From positions 1 to 60,580 of the forward strand of contig JAIVJZ010000051.1 of the NCBI GenBank assembly GCA_020199775.1: a stretch of 60,580 nucleotides of DNA. The letters run 5' to 3'. The notes beneath the pieces are model-generated. The model was not told the DNA's origin. It made no database searches and worked only from the letters and a program-made list of their open reading frames with translations. The translations under genes and the position numbers were made by a program. The DNA comes from Acidobacteriota bacterium. Lineage in GTDB: Bacteria > Acidobacteriota > Blastocatellia > Pyrinomonadales > Pyrinomonadaceae. Positions 53,802 to 60,580 of the stretch are shown here, one piece after another (the stretch's first letter is position 1; every line of letters begins with the position of its first letter).

Positions 53802-54011
53802 TCACTCGTCCTTTCTAATATTATTTAGGATTTTCACAATTTCTAACAGGCCGTTGATGTCTAACAGCCTCTCGGGCTCGCCCACCGCCGGACTCGGTGG
53901 AACCGCATCTTGACTTCCCGAACTGGGTTCTGCAGGGCTAATCAACGGACGTTCCATATCGACACCATTCATGTGTTTAAGGTCATTTGAGGCATTGTCT
54001 GCTTGGGGCAT
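53802..54011 (-). CDS. Possible small protein
   Basis: 69 aa with GGAG nine bases before the ATG. Polar N-terminus, then LLDINGLLEIVKILNNIRKD. The codon pattern is coherent but nothing is recognised. Spurious origin cannot be excluded. Confidence 0.35.
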   Translation of the reverse strand: MPQADNASNDLKHMNGVDMERPLISPAEPSSGSQDAVPPSPAVGEPERLLDINGLLEIVKILNNIRKDE

Positions 54012-54176
54012 GGGCGTTTCTCCATTAAGTGGGTAAATAATTTCTATTTACGTGTATGTCTATATGACGAAGATATTCACGCAGAGAGCCTGAGATGTGG
54101 GGACATAGCATGCATAATGCATACTCATCAACGCTACATGGACACAGTGATGGCGGTCAGATTTTGGCGAACATGC

Positions 54177-56273
54177 CTAAGTATTCTTAGATTTCTGTAC
54201 GGTAGATTTGCCTACTCTTTGAGGGAGTCGATCCTTTAGCGCCGATACCTGCTCCGGCGTGATGTCGATCCAGTAGACGCCTTGCTTACCTGGGCTGCGT
54301 ATTGCGTGTAAAATCCCCGAAGCACACAAACGGTAGATAGTGTGATTGCAGACATTTAGCATTTTTGCCACCGCCGTCGCTGAATACCTCCCATCACCGC
54401 GAGGCTTATCACCGGTCATCGGCCTATCGGGGCAGGTTAATTTGATCCCGTAGGATTTAAAGATTGCGAGCACGCCCTCTGGGGTGAACCGTTCTCTACC
54501 AGCTCGACTAGGTCTGAAACCCGCCTCGTGCAGACGATCTATGATCTGCGTGATCGTGTGGTCGGGCGCCAACCTACGTACTAATTCGACGAGCTCCGGA
54601 TGTCGAAATCTCGCGCTCCTGATGATTGGCAGCGGTGTAATGGCACCGCTCGCCCAGTGGATGAGTACATCCTGATATTTAGAGTCTTCGCGCCTTTTTA
54701 CGTCCACCCGACTTATCAGACAACGCAGTAACTGCTTGCGCTCGACGTTCGTTGTTGTGGCGCTTTCCCAGAACGCGCGGAGGTGCTGTGGCAACTCCAA
54801 TAACGACCGGAGGTTCTCCTCGGTTAGCTCCGGCCTCGACCCCTGCAATGCTTTAGAGTTCTGTTCCTCCAGCCGCTTAACTTCGCGCATCTTCTCTTGT
54901 AGATTTTTTTCGCACTCCTTGAACACCAGTGTGTTCTCTGGCCCAATGGCATAGAATCTACGTTTTGCTTTCACACATTCGGCCTTGGCATTTTCCAACT
55001 CTTCTTGTTCGCGGGCATCGTCCACCCGAGTCTCGTTGTGTACCTCCTCAAGCCCTCGTAAAGTCAGCTGCAACTGCGCCGGGCTTACCGCATCAAAAAA
55101 CGCGTCGACCACGACCATATCGAGCCGACGGGCTATGATTGAGAAACACACGGGTCTGGCAAAACGTATACTTTTCGCCACGCAGGCATATGAGCCCGAA
55201 CCACGCTTGCTGTCGTATCTCGACGTAAGCTTCCAAAGACAAGTGCCACAAAATACCATCCCCTGGAGCAGCGCCGAGCCCTCTCGAGCCGCCCCCTTAA
55301 ACCTAAATCCAGGCCCGTATCTATTCTCTTCGAGAATCTTCTGATTCCAATGATATTCCTTTAACGTGATGTACCCTTCATGCGCGCCGTGTTTGATGAT
55401 GGCCTCGTCAGAGTGCACTCTCTTCTTCTTCTGCTCAGTAGCCTCGGCGGCGAGCATTTCGTTTGTGGTTTTGGTTCGGCCGTAAGCGTAAGTGCCTGCG
55501 TATATAATGTTGTGTAAAATACTTTCGGCGCGCTCGCAGGTAAACTCTTTCCATTCTATTTCACTCTTCTTCCCGCGGCTTCTTATTAACTTCGGGAATT
55601 GAATGTCGTTAAGGTTGAAGTGTTTGACCACTTGTCTGGATGACCTCAATTTGTCAAACATAGAGAAGAAGAGTCGGAGCACCTTCTGAACTTTTTTACG
55701 CGGGTCCAGTATTAGTTTGCCCTTGTCGTCGCGAACGTACCCGACGGGTGGGCGCAGGGCAAGCTGTCCCGCTTCAGCCTTTGCGCGCTTGGTCGCTTGG
55801 GTCCTGTCCCCGATTCTTACCGATTCGGCGTCATACAAGACGCTCATGAGGCCGAGGTAGATGCGATCGTGGGTATTATTCGGGTCGTAAACCCCCTTCT
55901 CGTCGATAATGAGTGTGTCGGTCGCCGCGCAGAGCTTGACCAGTTGGGCGAAGTCGCTGTTGTCTCGGCCTAGACGCGACGCCTCCCAGCAAAAAATCGC
56001 GCCGACCCGCCCTTCGAAAACCTCTTGGCGGAGCCACTGATACCCCTTCCGCTTGGTGGTACTCGTCGCGCTCCTTCCATCATCAAGGTCGATTACTTTG
56101 ATCTGGTCGTTGGGCCATCCGAATGAGCGCGCCATCTCACTAAACGAGCGTTGGTGGATACCGCTGGCCGAATGTTCGAGCTCCTGGCGTGGGTGTGACC
56201 GGCGGATGTAAACGATTGCCCCTGATGACAAGTGTTTAGGCGTGATCTTAGGACTCGTGGCTCCGAATTTCAC
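54177..56273 (-). CDS. Large serine recombinase
   Basis: 698 aa from GTG 56273, preceded by CGGAGG; an in-frame ATG 84 bp further upstream lies inside the overlapping gene. N-terminal resolvase domain with IVYIRRSHPRQ (catalytic Ser), IFCWEASRLGRDNSDF; recombinase domain LALRPPVGYVRDD; zinc ribbon VFCGTCLWKL and a later SYACVAKS; coiled-coil region; a C-terminal MerR-like helix-turn-helix (SATAVAKMLNVCNHTIYRLC). Such proteins integrate and excise phage or islands. It is the best candidate for mobilising the Ubl island. Confidence 0.9.
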   Translation of the reverse strand: MKFGATSPKITPKHLSSGAIVYIRRSHPRQELEHSASGIHQRSFSEMARSFGWPNDQIKVIDLDDGRSATSTTKRKGYQWLRQEVFEGRVGAIFCWEASRLGRDNSDFAQLVKLCAATDTLIIDEKGVYDPNNTHDRIYLGLMSVLYDAESVRIGDRTQATKRAKAEAGQLALRPPVGYVRDDKGKLILDPRKKVQKVLRLFFSMFDKLRSSRQVVKHFNLNDIQFPKLIRSRGKKSEIEWKEFTCERAESILHNIIYAGTYAYGRTKTTNEMLAAEATEQKKKRVHSDEAIIKHGAHEGYITLKEYHWNQKILEENRYGPGFRFKGAAREGSALLQGMVFCGTCLWKLTSRYDSKRGSGSYACVAKSIRFARPVCFSIIARRLDMVVVDAFFDAVSPAQLQLTLRGLEEVHNETRVDDAREQEELENAKAECVKAKRRFYAIGPENTLVFKECEKNLQEKMREVKRLEEQNSKALQGSRPELTEENLRSLLELPQHLRAFWESATTTNVERKQLLRCLISRVDVKRREDSKYQDVLIHWASGAITPLPIIRSARFRHPELVELVRRLAPDHTITQIIDRLHEAGFRPSRAGRERFTPEGVLAIFKSYGIKLTCPDRPMTGDKPRGDGRYSATAVAKMLNVCNHTIYRLCASGILHAIRSPGKQGVYWIDITPEQVSALKDRLPQRVGKSTVQKSKNT

Positions 56274-56448
56274 CGTGCACCTCCGCCCCCTCGGGTAGCG
56301 ACTCAGACTGAGATAAGGCGTACTTGTAAGCCATCCTTGCGAAGAGGCTACAAACACGCTCCTGTATGTCCGGGCTCAATTGCTCCCAGACTTCGGCGGG
56401 CGTAATGGCCCGCTCCTCGGAGTCTTCCTGCTGCTTTGGGTCTTCCAT
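56248..56448 (-). CDS. Small protein overlapping the recombinase start
   Basis: 66 aa: ITPAEVWEQLSPDIQERVCS, then LFARMAYKYALSQSES. It ends 26 bp inside the recombinase gene, whose GTG and CGGAGG site lie in its last codons, so translation is probably coupled. Small proteins of this type are often found just before serine recombinases. Possibly a recombination directionality or accessory factor. Confidence 0.65.
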   Translation of the reverse strand: MEDPKQQEDSEERAITPAEVWEQLSPDIQERVCSLFARMAYKYALSQSESLPEGAEVHGEIRSHES

Positions 56449-56970
56449 GTTGCTCCTTATCTAAGCAACATCCACCCTCGAGGCAGTTTCAGAGAAAGCT
56501 CCGCACTTATGTAAAAAGGGTTAAGTGTCCGAATGCGGTCGGCTGTTTTTGGACAGCCCGTTGTGACCGGAGGCGTGTGCCATTTGTTAACTGGGGAGGT
56601 AACAAACAGCGCTCATTGATATGTGAGGTCTACCATGGAGGTAGATGGCTTCATTTTGTATTACTCGTGACACATTGTTACGAGTATTACACAAGAGATG
56701 TCAAAAATCAATAGGTAAATTTACCTAAGGAATCTATGGCACCGATCCCGATGAGACTCCCGTGTTGGGATACCGGCGACGCCGGCCAACCCCCTTCATT
56801 AGCGAACATCTTTAACGATTCTCGCGAGCCGCTAACGGCAAACAACTACAACGCACAAAACTGATCTCCCGACTCTGTTACTGAGCCGCCACATGCTCCG
56901 CGTGGCGGACGGCTATCAGGGTCGGATTACCCGCGGCAGCGGAGTGACCCGCTGCCGCAACCGGGAAGCT
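56449..56970. other. Intergenic, no gene seen
   Basis: About 520 bp. It contains the upstream region of the recombinase operon. A GAGTATTACTCG-type near-palindrome is not convincing. No RNA gene was seen. Confidence 0.45.
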
Positions 56971-57297
56971 ATGATGAAGCTACGTGAAATCAAACAGTCG
57001 ATCAGCGCGCTGCCCCCGAGAGATCTGGCGAAGCTAAACGGATGGCTACGCGCCCTGCTCTCAAGCCAAGGATCAAAGAAGAAAGTCCGGGGCGGCACCA
57101 GACAGAAAGAAGTCTTACGGACCCGCCGAGCCACTCATAAAACCTACCGGCAGGAGAAGGTGCGTTGCGGCAAGCAGGGCTGCAAATGCGCCAATGGAGA
57201 ACTACACGGCCCGTACTGGTATGCATACTGGTCCGAGGGCGGCAAGACGAAGTCTGAGTACGTGGGCAAGCACCTGCCTGAGACGCAGGAGAAATGA
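56971..57297 (+). CDS. DUF6788-like zinc-binding protein
   Basis: 108 aa from the first ATG of an ATGATG start. The helical N-terminus (REIKQSISALPPRDLAKLN) is followed by TYRQEKVRCGKQGCKCANGE, then HGPYWYAYWSEGGKTKSEYV. The CG..GC.C...HGPYWY.YW.E.GK pattern is typical of small proteins that accompany recombinases and transposons. Function unknown. Confidence 0.7.
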   Translation: MMKLREIKQSISALPPRDLAKLNGWLRALLSSQGSKKKVRGGTRQKEVLRTRRATHKTYRQEKVRCGKQGCKCANGELHGPYWYAYWSEGGKTKSEYVGKHLPETQEK

Positions 57298-57309
57298 CGC
57301 CACTAGGAG

Positions 57310-57363
57310 TCTGATAATTCTTATGTAAGAGTTCGAACGAGAGTTCTCACATAAGATTATCGG
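57310..57363. repeat. Long imperfect inverted repeat
   Basis: Arms of about 20 bp (CTGATAATTCTTATGT / ACATAAGATTATCGGA-type) around a 12-14-nt loop. It follows the DUF6788-like gene by 12 bp. It could terminate that gene, but no T-run follows. Confidence 0.45.
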
Positions 57364-57431
57364 ACGTGATGAATATCTCTCCACTCCCTGCCTCTTAGTG
57401 TGAGATCGTCGATGTGCTCTCCTAGCTCTCT

Positions 57432-57908
57432 TTAGCTGCTCCTCACCAGCCCGACGGCGCTGCGAATGCGCAGCCATTTATAGAGATAATAGAAGCCCAA
57501 CACCGTGAAGAACGCCCCAGCCGGGAAGACCAGCCACCACAGCCCCTCGGGGAGGCGCGGCAGTTCGGGAATAAGCGGCTCCAACAGCGCCCAGCCGAGA
57601 CCCACTGCTCCTGCCACGAAGGTAATGACCATGCCAAAGAAGGTTTCCCGCATGCCGGAATTTCCGCGCACCCCGGCCGTATCATTCCGGTAGGCTTCAG
57701 CGAGCAGCACGCGACCTTTCATCGTGCCCGCCACGGTCAGGCGGTCGCCCTCGCCGATGATCGGCATCCCGTTCGAGACGAAGATGACGGTCGTCGTGCC
57801 GATCTTGAAGATGGTGCGGTGACTTGTCGAGACGCTGGAGCTATCACCGCGCACGTGAATCGATTCGCGGACTCCGGTCGCTGTCCCTTTGAGCACTTCC
57901 GTATTCAT
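57432..57908 (-). CDS. Two-helix membrane protein with an N-terminal beta domain
   Basis: 158 aa. Residues 1-85 (GTATGVRESIHVRGD, TIFKIGTTTVIFVSNG, IIGEGDRLTVAGTMKGRVLL) form a small beta-rich, OB-like domain. Two hydrophobic helices follow (ETFFGMVITFVAGAVGLGWA and LWWLVFPAGAFFTVLGFYYL). Function unknown; such proteins may gate or sense at the membrane. The next gene on the same strand, the TPR protein, is 54 bp upstream. Confidence 0.7.
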   Translation of the reverse strand: MNTEVLKGTATGVRESIHVRGDSSSVSTSHRTIFKIGTTTVIFVSNGMPIIGEGDRLTVAGTMKGRVLLAEAYRNDTAGVRGNSGMRETFFGMVITFVAGAVGLGWALLEPLIPELPRLPEGLWWLVFPAGAFFTVLGFYYLYKWLRIRSAVGLVRSS

Positions 57909-57962
57909 AGGTGAGGCTTGCTCCTACAATCACTATCCGGGGAAGAGAACAGTGGCGTTAAC

Positions 57963-58559
57963 TCAGCGCTTGAAGACGACCCGCGCTAGCCTTGGCGAGA
58001 CTTCCCACAACACCGACCTGCTGGCCCACGTTGCCCGCTCTCGACTGTTCAGCACGTAGGCGAATGCGAGCAGCGCCACGTAGGGTCGCGACACCGGATC
58101 GAGTCTCACCGCTCTCTCCAACGCCTCCACCGCTTCCGCGTCGCGTCCTGCCCCGATATGTTTACTCGCCGCCTCCGACAGCTCAGACGCCTCCCGTATC
58201 TGCGGCGGCAACTCCGGCGGATACCACGTCTCCTTCTCGGGGATAGGAGGGGGCGTCACCGGCCATCCGTTTAAGATCTGGCGAATCCTTGTAATCTCTT
58301 CCGGTTCGGTGCTGACGGCCATCCGCGCCGCCCGCTCGTCGATTCTGATGGCTTCCACGAACTCCCCGACCACCTCCTCGTAGCGCACCGTCCCTTCATA
58401 GATGATGCCCAGCCAGACGTGCGCCTCCACCAAAAGGGGGTCGCAGGCGATGGCTGCCCGCAGCACATCTGCGGCGCACTCGTACTTCCCGATCTCTTCG
58501 AGCATCAGCCCCATGGCGAGCCTCATGCGCGCATCCTTCACATCCCGCCAATCGGTCAT
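57963..58559 (-). CDS. TPR-like protein
   Basis: 198 aa. Repeats resembling TPR: LAMGLMLEEIGKYECAADVL, VEAHVWLGIIYEGTVRYEEV, GRDAEAVEALERAVRLDPVS, PYVALLAFAYVLNSRERATW. No membrane helix. It presumably binds a partner. It is one of three minus-strand genes in a row. Confidence 0.7.
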   Translation of the reverse strand: MTDWRDVKDARMRLAMGLMLEEIGKYECAADVLRAAIACDPLLVEAHVWLGIIYEGTVRYEEVVGEFVEAIRIDERAARMAVSTEPEEITRIRQILNGWPVTPPPIPEKETWYPPELPPQIREASELSEAASKHIGAGRDAEAVEALERAVRLDPVSRPYVALLAFAYVLNSRERATWASRSVLWEVSPRLARVVFKR

Positions 58560-58621
58560 CCTCGTCTCATTCTCCTTAAATTATGGCAAGTTACATCCCG
58601 CGACTGGCGACACCTCTGCTG

Positions 58622-59146
58622 CTATTTTTTGTCGCCGCGATGGGTGAATCTCCTCAGGTATGTTTGCCCCGCCTCCGACGCTGTCGGATCTCCTTCCTTC
58701 TTCCCTGCAATCTCGATCAGAGTCGCACCCGTCCAGTCCACCGCGAAGCAACATTCAAACTGCTCCGTGTTCTCCCAGAGGATGCCGTCCTGCCTTACCT
58801 CCCGGAAGAACTGCGCATCATCCTCTCCCAGCGCGGAGAAGACCGGCTCCAGCATCTCCTCTTCACTCTTAACCCCAAACACCTTGTCCAACTCGCTGTC
58901 CGGGTGACTGCACACCCGGTCCGTGACCAGGTAAGTCATGAACTCATCGAGCACTCTCTCGTCACGCAGCAGCGCACACAGTAATCGTCTCTGCCGCTCC
59001 AGATGCTCGCGCGCCCCCTCCGCGTCATCTCCGTCTCTTTCAACCCCATCCTTGCTGACATCGCCGACCAGCACGCGGAAGTCCAGCGTCATCCGGTAGT
59101 GCTTCTCCACTGTGATAGTGTCAGGCTCGCTGCTACTCATCACCAT
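58622..59146 (-). CDS. Protein of unknown function
   Basis: 174 aa, acidic, with LDFRVLVGDVSKDGVERDGD, then VLDEFMTYLVTDRV and QFECCFAVDWTGATLIEIAG. No recognised domain. The ATG is preceded by GGAGATGG. It reads toward the TPR gene with 62 bp between. Confidence 0.6.
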   Translation of the reverse strand: MVMSSSEPDTITVEKHYRMTLDFRVLVGDVSKDGVERDGDDAEGAREHLERQRRLLCALLRDERVLDEFMTYLVTDRVCSHPDSELDKVFGVKSEEEMLEPVFSALGEDDAQFFREVRQDGILWENTEQFECCFAVDWTGATLIEIAGKKEGDPTASEAGQTYLRRFTHRGDKK

Positions 59147-59614
59147 CTCCTACTTCTAGCAACAGGATATGCTGCTATCTGGCTGCGTTACGGTCAGTTT
59201 CTGCTCGCTACATAAGACTTGCATAAGACGTCTCAACCATCGGACTGCAGGCGTCGCAGGGGTTCAGCTTTTAGCTGCCCTTAACCAGCCCGACTCAGCT
59301 GTACCTTTGATTACTTCCATACTTATTAGTGAGGCGTCCCCACGCGCACTACGTTTCGCCCATTCCACTGTTGAAGGAACATGACCAACTCCGGGCTCTG
59401 TTTGTTTTAACAAGGCTTTGATATTGACGTCTTTGCAATTTATGAAAGCGGTGACGGTTGACCCTGTTTCTGCTATCTTCTGCGTCGGTATGTTTGACAA
59501 CTCGGTGAAGCTGTCCATGCGTAAAGAGGCTCAGCATCTCGGCTCATAATGTGCATCGCTCGCGGATTTCCTAAATGCGATATCCCGGCGATCCGAAAAA
59601 CGCGCGATACTTTA
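59147..59614. other. Intergenic, divergent promoter region
   Basis: About 470 bp between the minus-strand genes and the XRE gene. No clear coding frame, although a short minus-strand frame (59264-59518) exists without a good start. Confidence 0.45.
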
Positions 59615-59628
59615 GTACCATTTGGTAC
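59615..59628. promoter_or_regulatory. Palindromic operator upstream of the XRE gene
   Basis: GTACCA-TT-TGGTAC, a perfect palindrome 73 bp before the start of the XRE-type regulator. Its symmetry fits a dimeric XRE repressor, probably autoregulatory. Confidence 0.55.
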
Positions 59629-59701
59629 AACAAGCAAGAGAGATCGAGGACATAGCTCATCACAAGCCGCCGACTCTAACCATTCAGGAGAAGATTCCTG
59701 A

Positions 59702-59998
59702 ATGGGAGGAGCAAAGCGACCGCAGCCGAAGCGATTGCCCGCCAAACTCTTGCACGTCCGAGAGGCGCTCGGTTACACGCAAGAGGAGATGGTTAAGCAC
59801 TTGGGGTTGAAAAGTAAGGTACCTCGCAGTTACTTGTCCCGGTTTGAGAATGGCGAGCGCGAGCCTCCGATGGAAGTTTTATTGAAGTACAGCGAGTTGG
59901 CGAAGGTGTGGATTAACGCCTTCGTGGATGACGGCATTGATTTACCAGAAAATTTACCTTGCGCTCGCATGCATGAGGGTGTGAAGCGTAAACCTTAA
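59702..59998 (+). CDS. XRE-family helix-turn-helix regulator
   Basis: 98 aa. The HTH region reads LLHVREALGYTQEEMVKHLG, then RSYLSRFENGEREPPMEVLL, a textbook XRE domain (residues about 17-75). AGGAG lies about ten bases upstream of the start. Short C-terminal tail, so this is a simple DNA-binding protein. It may repress its own promoter through the palindrome. Confidence 0.87.
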   Translation: MGGAKRPQPKRLPAKLLHVREALGYTQEEMVKHLGLKSKVPRSYLSRFENGEREPPMEVLLKYSELAKVWINAFVDDGIDLPENLPCARMHEGVKRKP

Positions 59999-60027
59999 TC
60001 AGTCTTCTCTTACGTATAATGATTCTA

Positions 60028-60226
60028 GATGCCCAGTCCACCGTCGGCCCGCGCTCGCGCATCATCTCTTCAAGGTCTCGGTAAGAGAGCTGGTGGCGGC
60101 AGTACCACCGGAGGGTGTTCCTCCTTACGTAGCTGGCAAGTTAAGTTTGTCGAACAAGACGCGGTTTCTCTTCTTCGCCCCGAATCGGGGCGGATTATAG
60201 CTCAAGAGCGATTGCTGCAACAGCGC
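60028..60226 (-). mobile_element. Fragment of an IS6-type element
   Basis: Minus strand: the end CGCTGTTGCAGCAATCGCTC with TTGCAG, 15 nt and TATAAT matches the transposase-promoter end of the other copies. Further in, LRWYCRHQLSYRDLEEMMRE is the transposase N-terminus, but the frame is shifted before it and the element stops at about 60028. Confidence 0.8.
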
Positions 60227-60580
60227 CTCTACAGCGACCTTCATGAGGCGCTCTTCATCCGTCGTGGTTGAGCAAAGTGGGACTCGCAACTGTAGGCATA
60301 CCGCCAATATCCTTGGAAGCAAGCAGAGATAAAATAGAAATTCAGTCGGTTGGGGTGACAGAGCTACATTCCTCATTCGATTGGCGGTTGAGCCAACCAA
60401 GAGATGCCTCGTCCAAATCAGCAACATAATGTATTTTATCGGACTCCGTGAATTTGATGTGACTATTCAGGTTTTGAGCTAACTAGCAACAAACAAAGTC
60501 CATCGAACCGCGATTCCTGCGCCACGTCCGCCCTGTACTTTCTCATCTTGCTCGACCACTTCAGACTCTTACCCAGGCAT
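60227..60580. other. Window end, no gene seen
   Basis: About 350 bp. A minus-strand frame (60125-60427) runs into the IS fragment and is not convincing. Confidence 0.4.

Overview
The window looks like part of a Gram-negative chromosome from a GC-rich soil or environmental bacterium. It has many signal-peptide hydrolases, a lipoprotein, a YD-repeat (RHS) giant and secretin-like domains. The mix of secreted caspase-like, trypsin-like, CHAT, RHS and multi-IS content recalls Acidobacteriota, but this is an inference from gene style; no rRNA or core marker gene is present to prove it.

Layout. (1) 0.2-10 kb: a membrane-anchored monooxygenase-like protein, a basic small protein, a secreted nuclease, a secreted protein of unknown function, a 1929-aa RHS/YD-repeat protein with a papain-like C-terminal tip, and a lipoprotein that is probably its immunity partner. 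(2) 10.2-18.8 kb: a minus-strand run of secreted hydrolases (metallophosphatase, EEP phosphatase/nuclease, YkuD L,D-transpeptidase, GH75-like chitosanase, trypsin-like protease, caspase-like protease) with one decayed TRIC-type membrane gene between them. (3) 19.1-22.5 kb and 37.3-39.6 kb: insertion sequences. An IS5-type element comes first, and then a composite unit, an IS110-type element lodged in the terminal repeat of an IS6-type element, occurs twice in opposite orientations. (4) 23-36.9 kb, between these composite units: a CHAT-TPR protease / LCAT-like hydrolase / zinc-ribbon operon; another IS6-type element with a 100-bp MITE; a two-gene minus-strand unit made of an EAD1-type death-like-domain membrane protein and a TIR-methyltransferase fusion; a dead IS6 copy; and two paralogous secreted Cys-rich/STN-like proteins. 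(5) 39.6-42.7 kb: a truncated tcmP gene, a winged-helix protein, an AAA ATPase, and three iterated 20-bp repeats next to a TGTCAG terminus.

(6) 43-52.3 kb, plus strand and tightly packed: a sigma-like protein, DUF4160, DUF2442-HTH, and an ImmA/IrrE (M78)-UvrD helicase fusion. An intrinsic-terminator hairpin follows, and then a complete ubiquitin-like conjugation operon: Ubl with a near-terminal Gly-Gly, E2-like protein, JAMM deubiquitinase-like peptidase and E1-like enzyme. A PD-(D/E)XK nuclease-like gene comes last. (7) 52.4-56.5 kb: unknown genes and a large serine recombinase with a small overlapping upstream gene, probably the integration module of this island. (8) 57-60.6 kb: small membrane, TPR and unknown genes, an XRE regulator with a palindromic operator, and another IS6 fragment.

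The main signal is a defence or conflict-type island with three effector-style modules: the Ubl conjugation operon behind an M78-helicase fusion, the EAD1/TIR-methyltransferase pair, and the CHAT/LCAT/zinc-ribbon operon. These sit among IS elements whose MITEs and IS110 target preference can be read directly from the repeats. Functions of these modules as systems are inferred from domain content; no phage-resistance or signalling phenotype is shown by the sequence.
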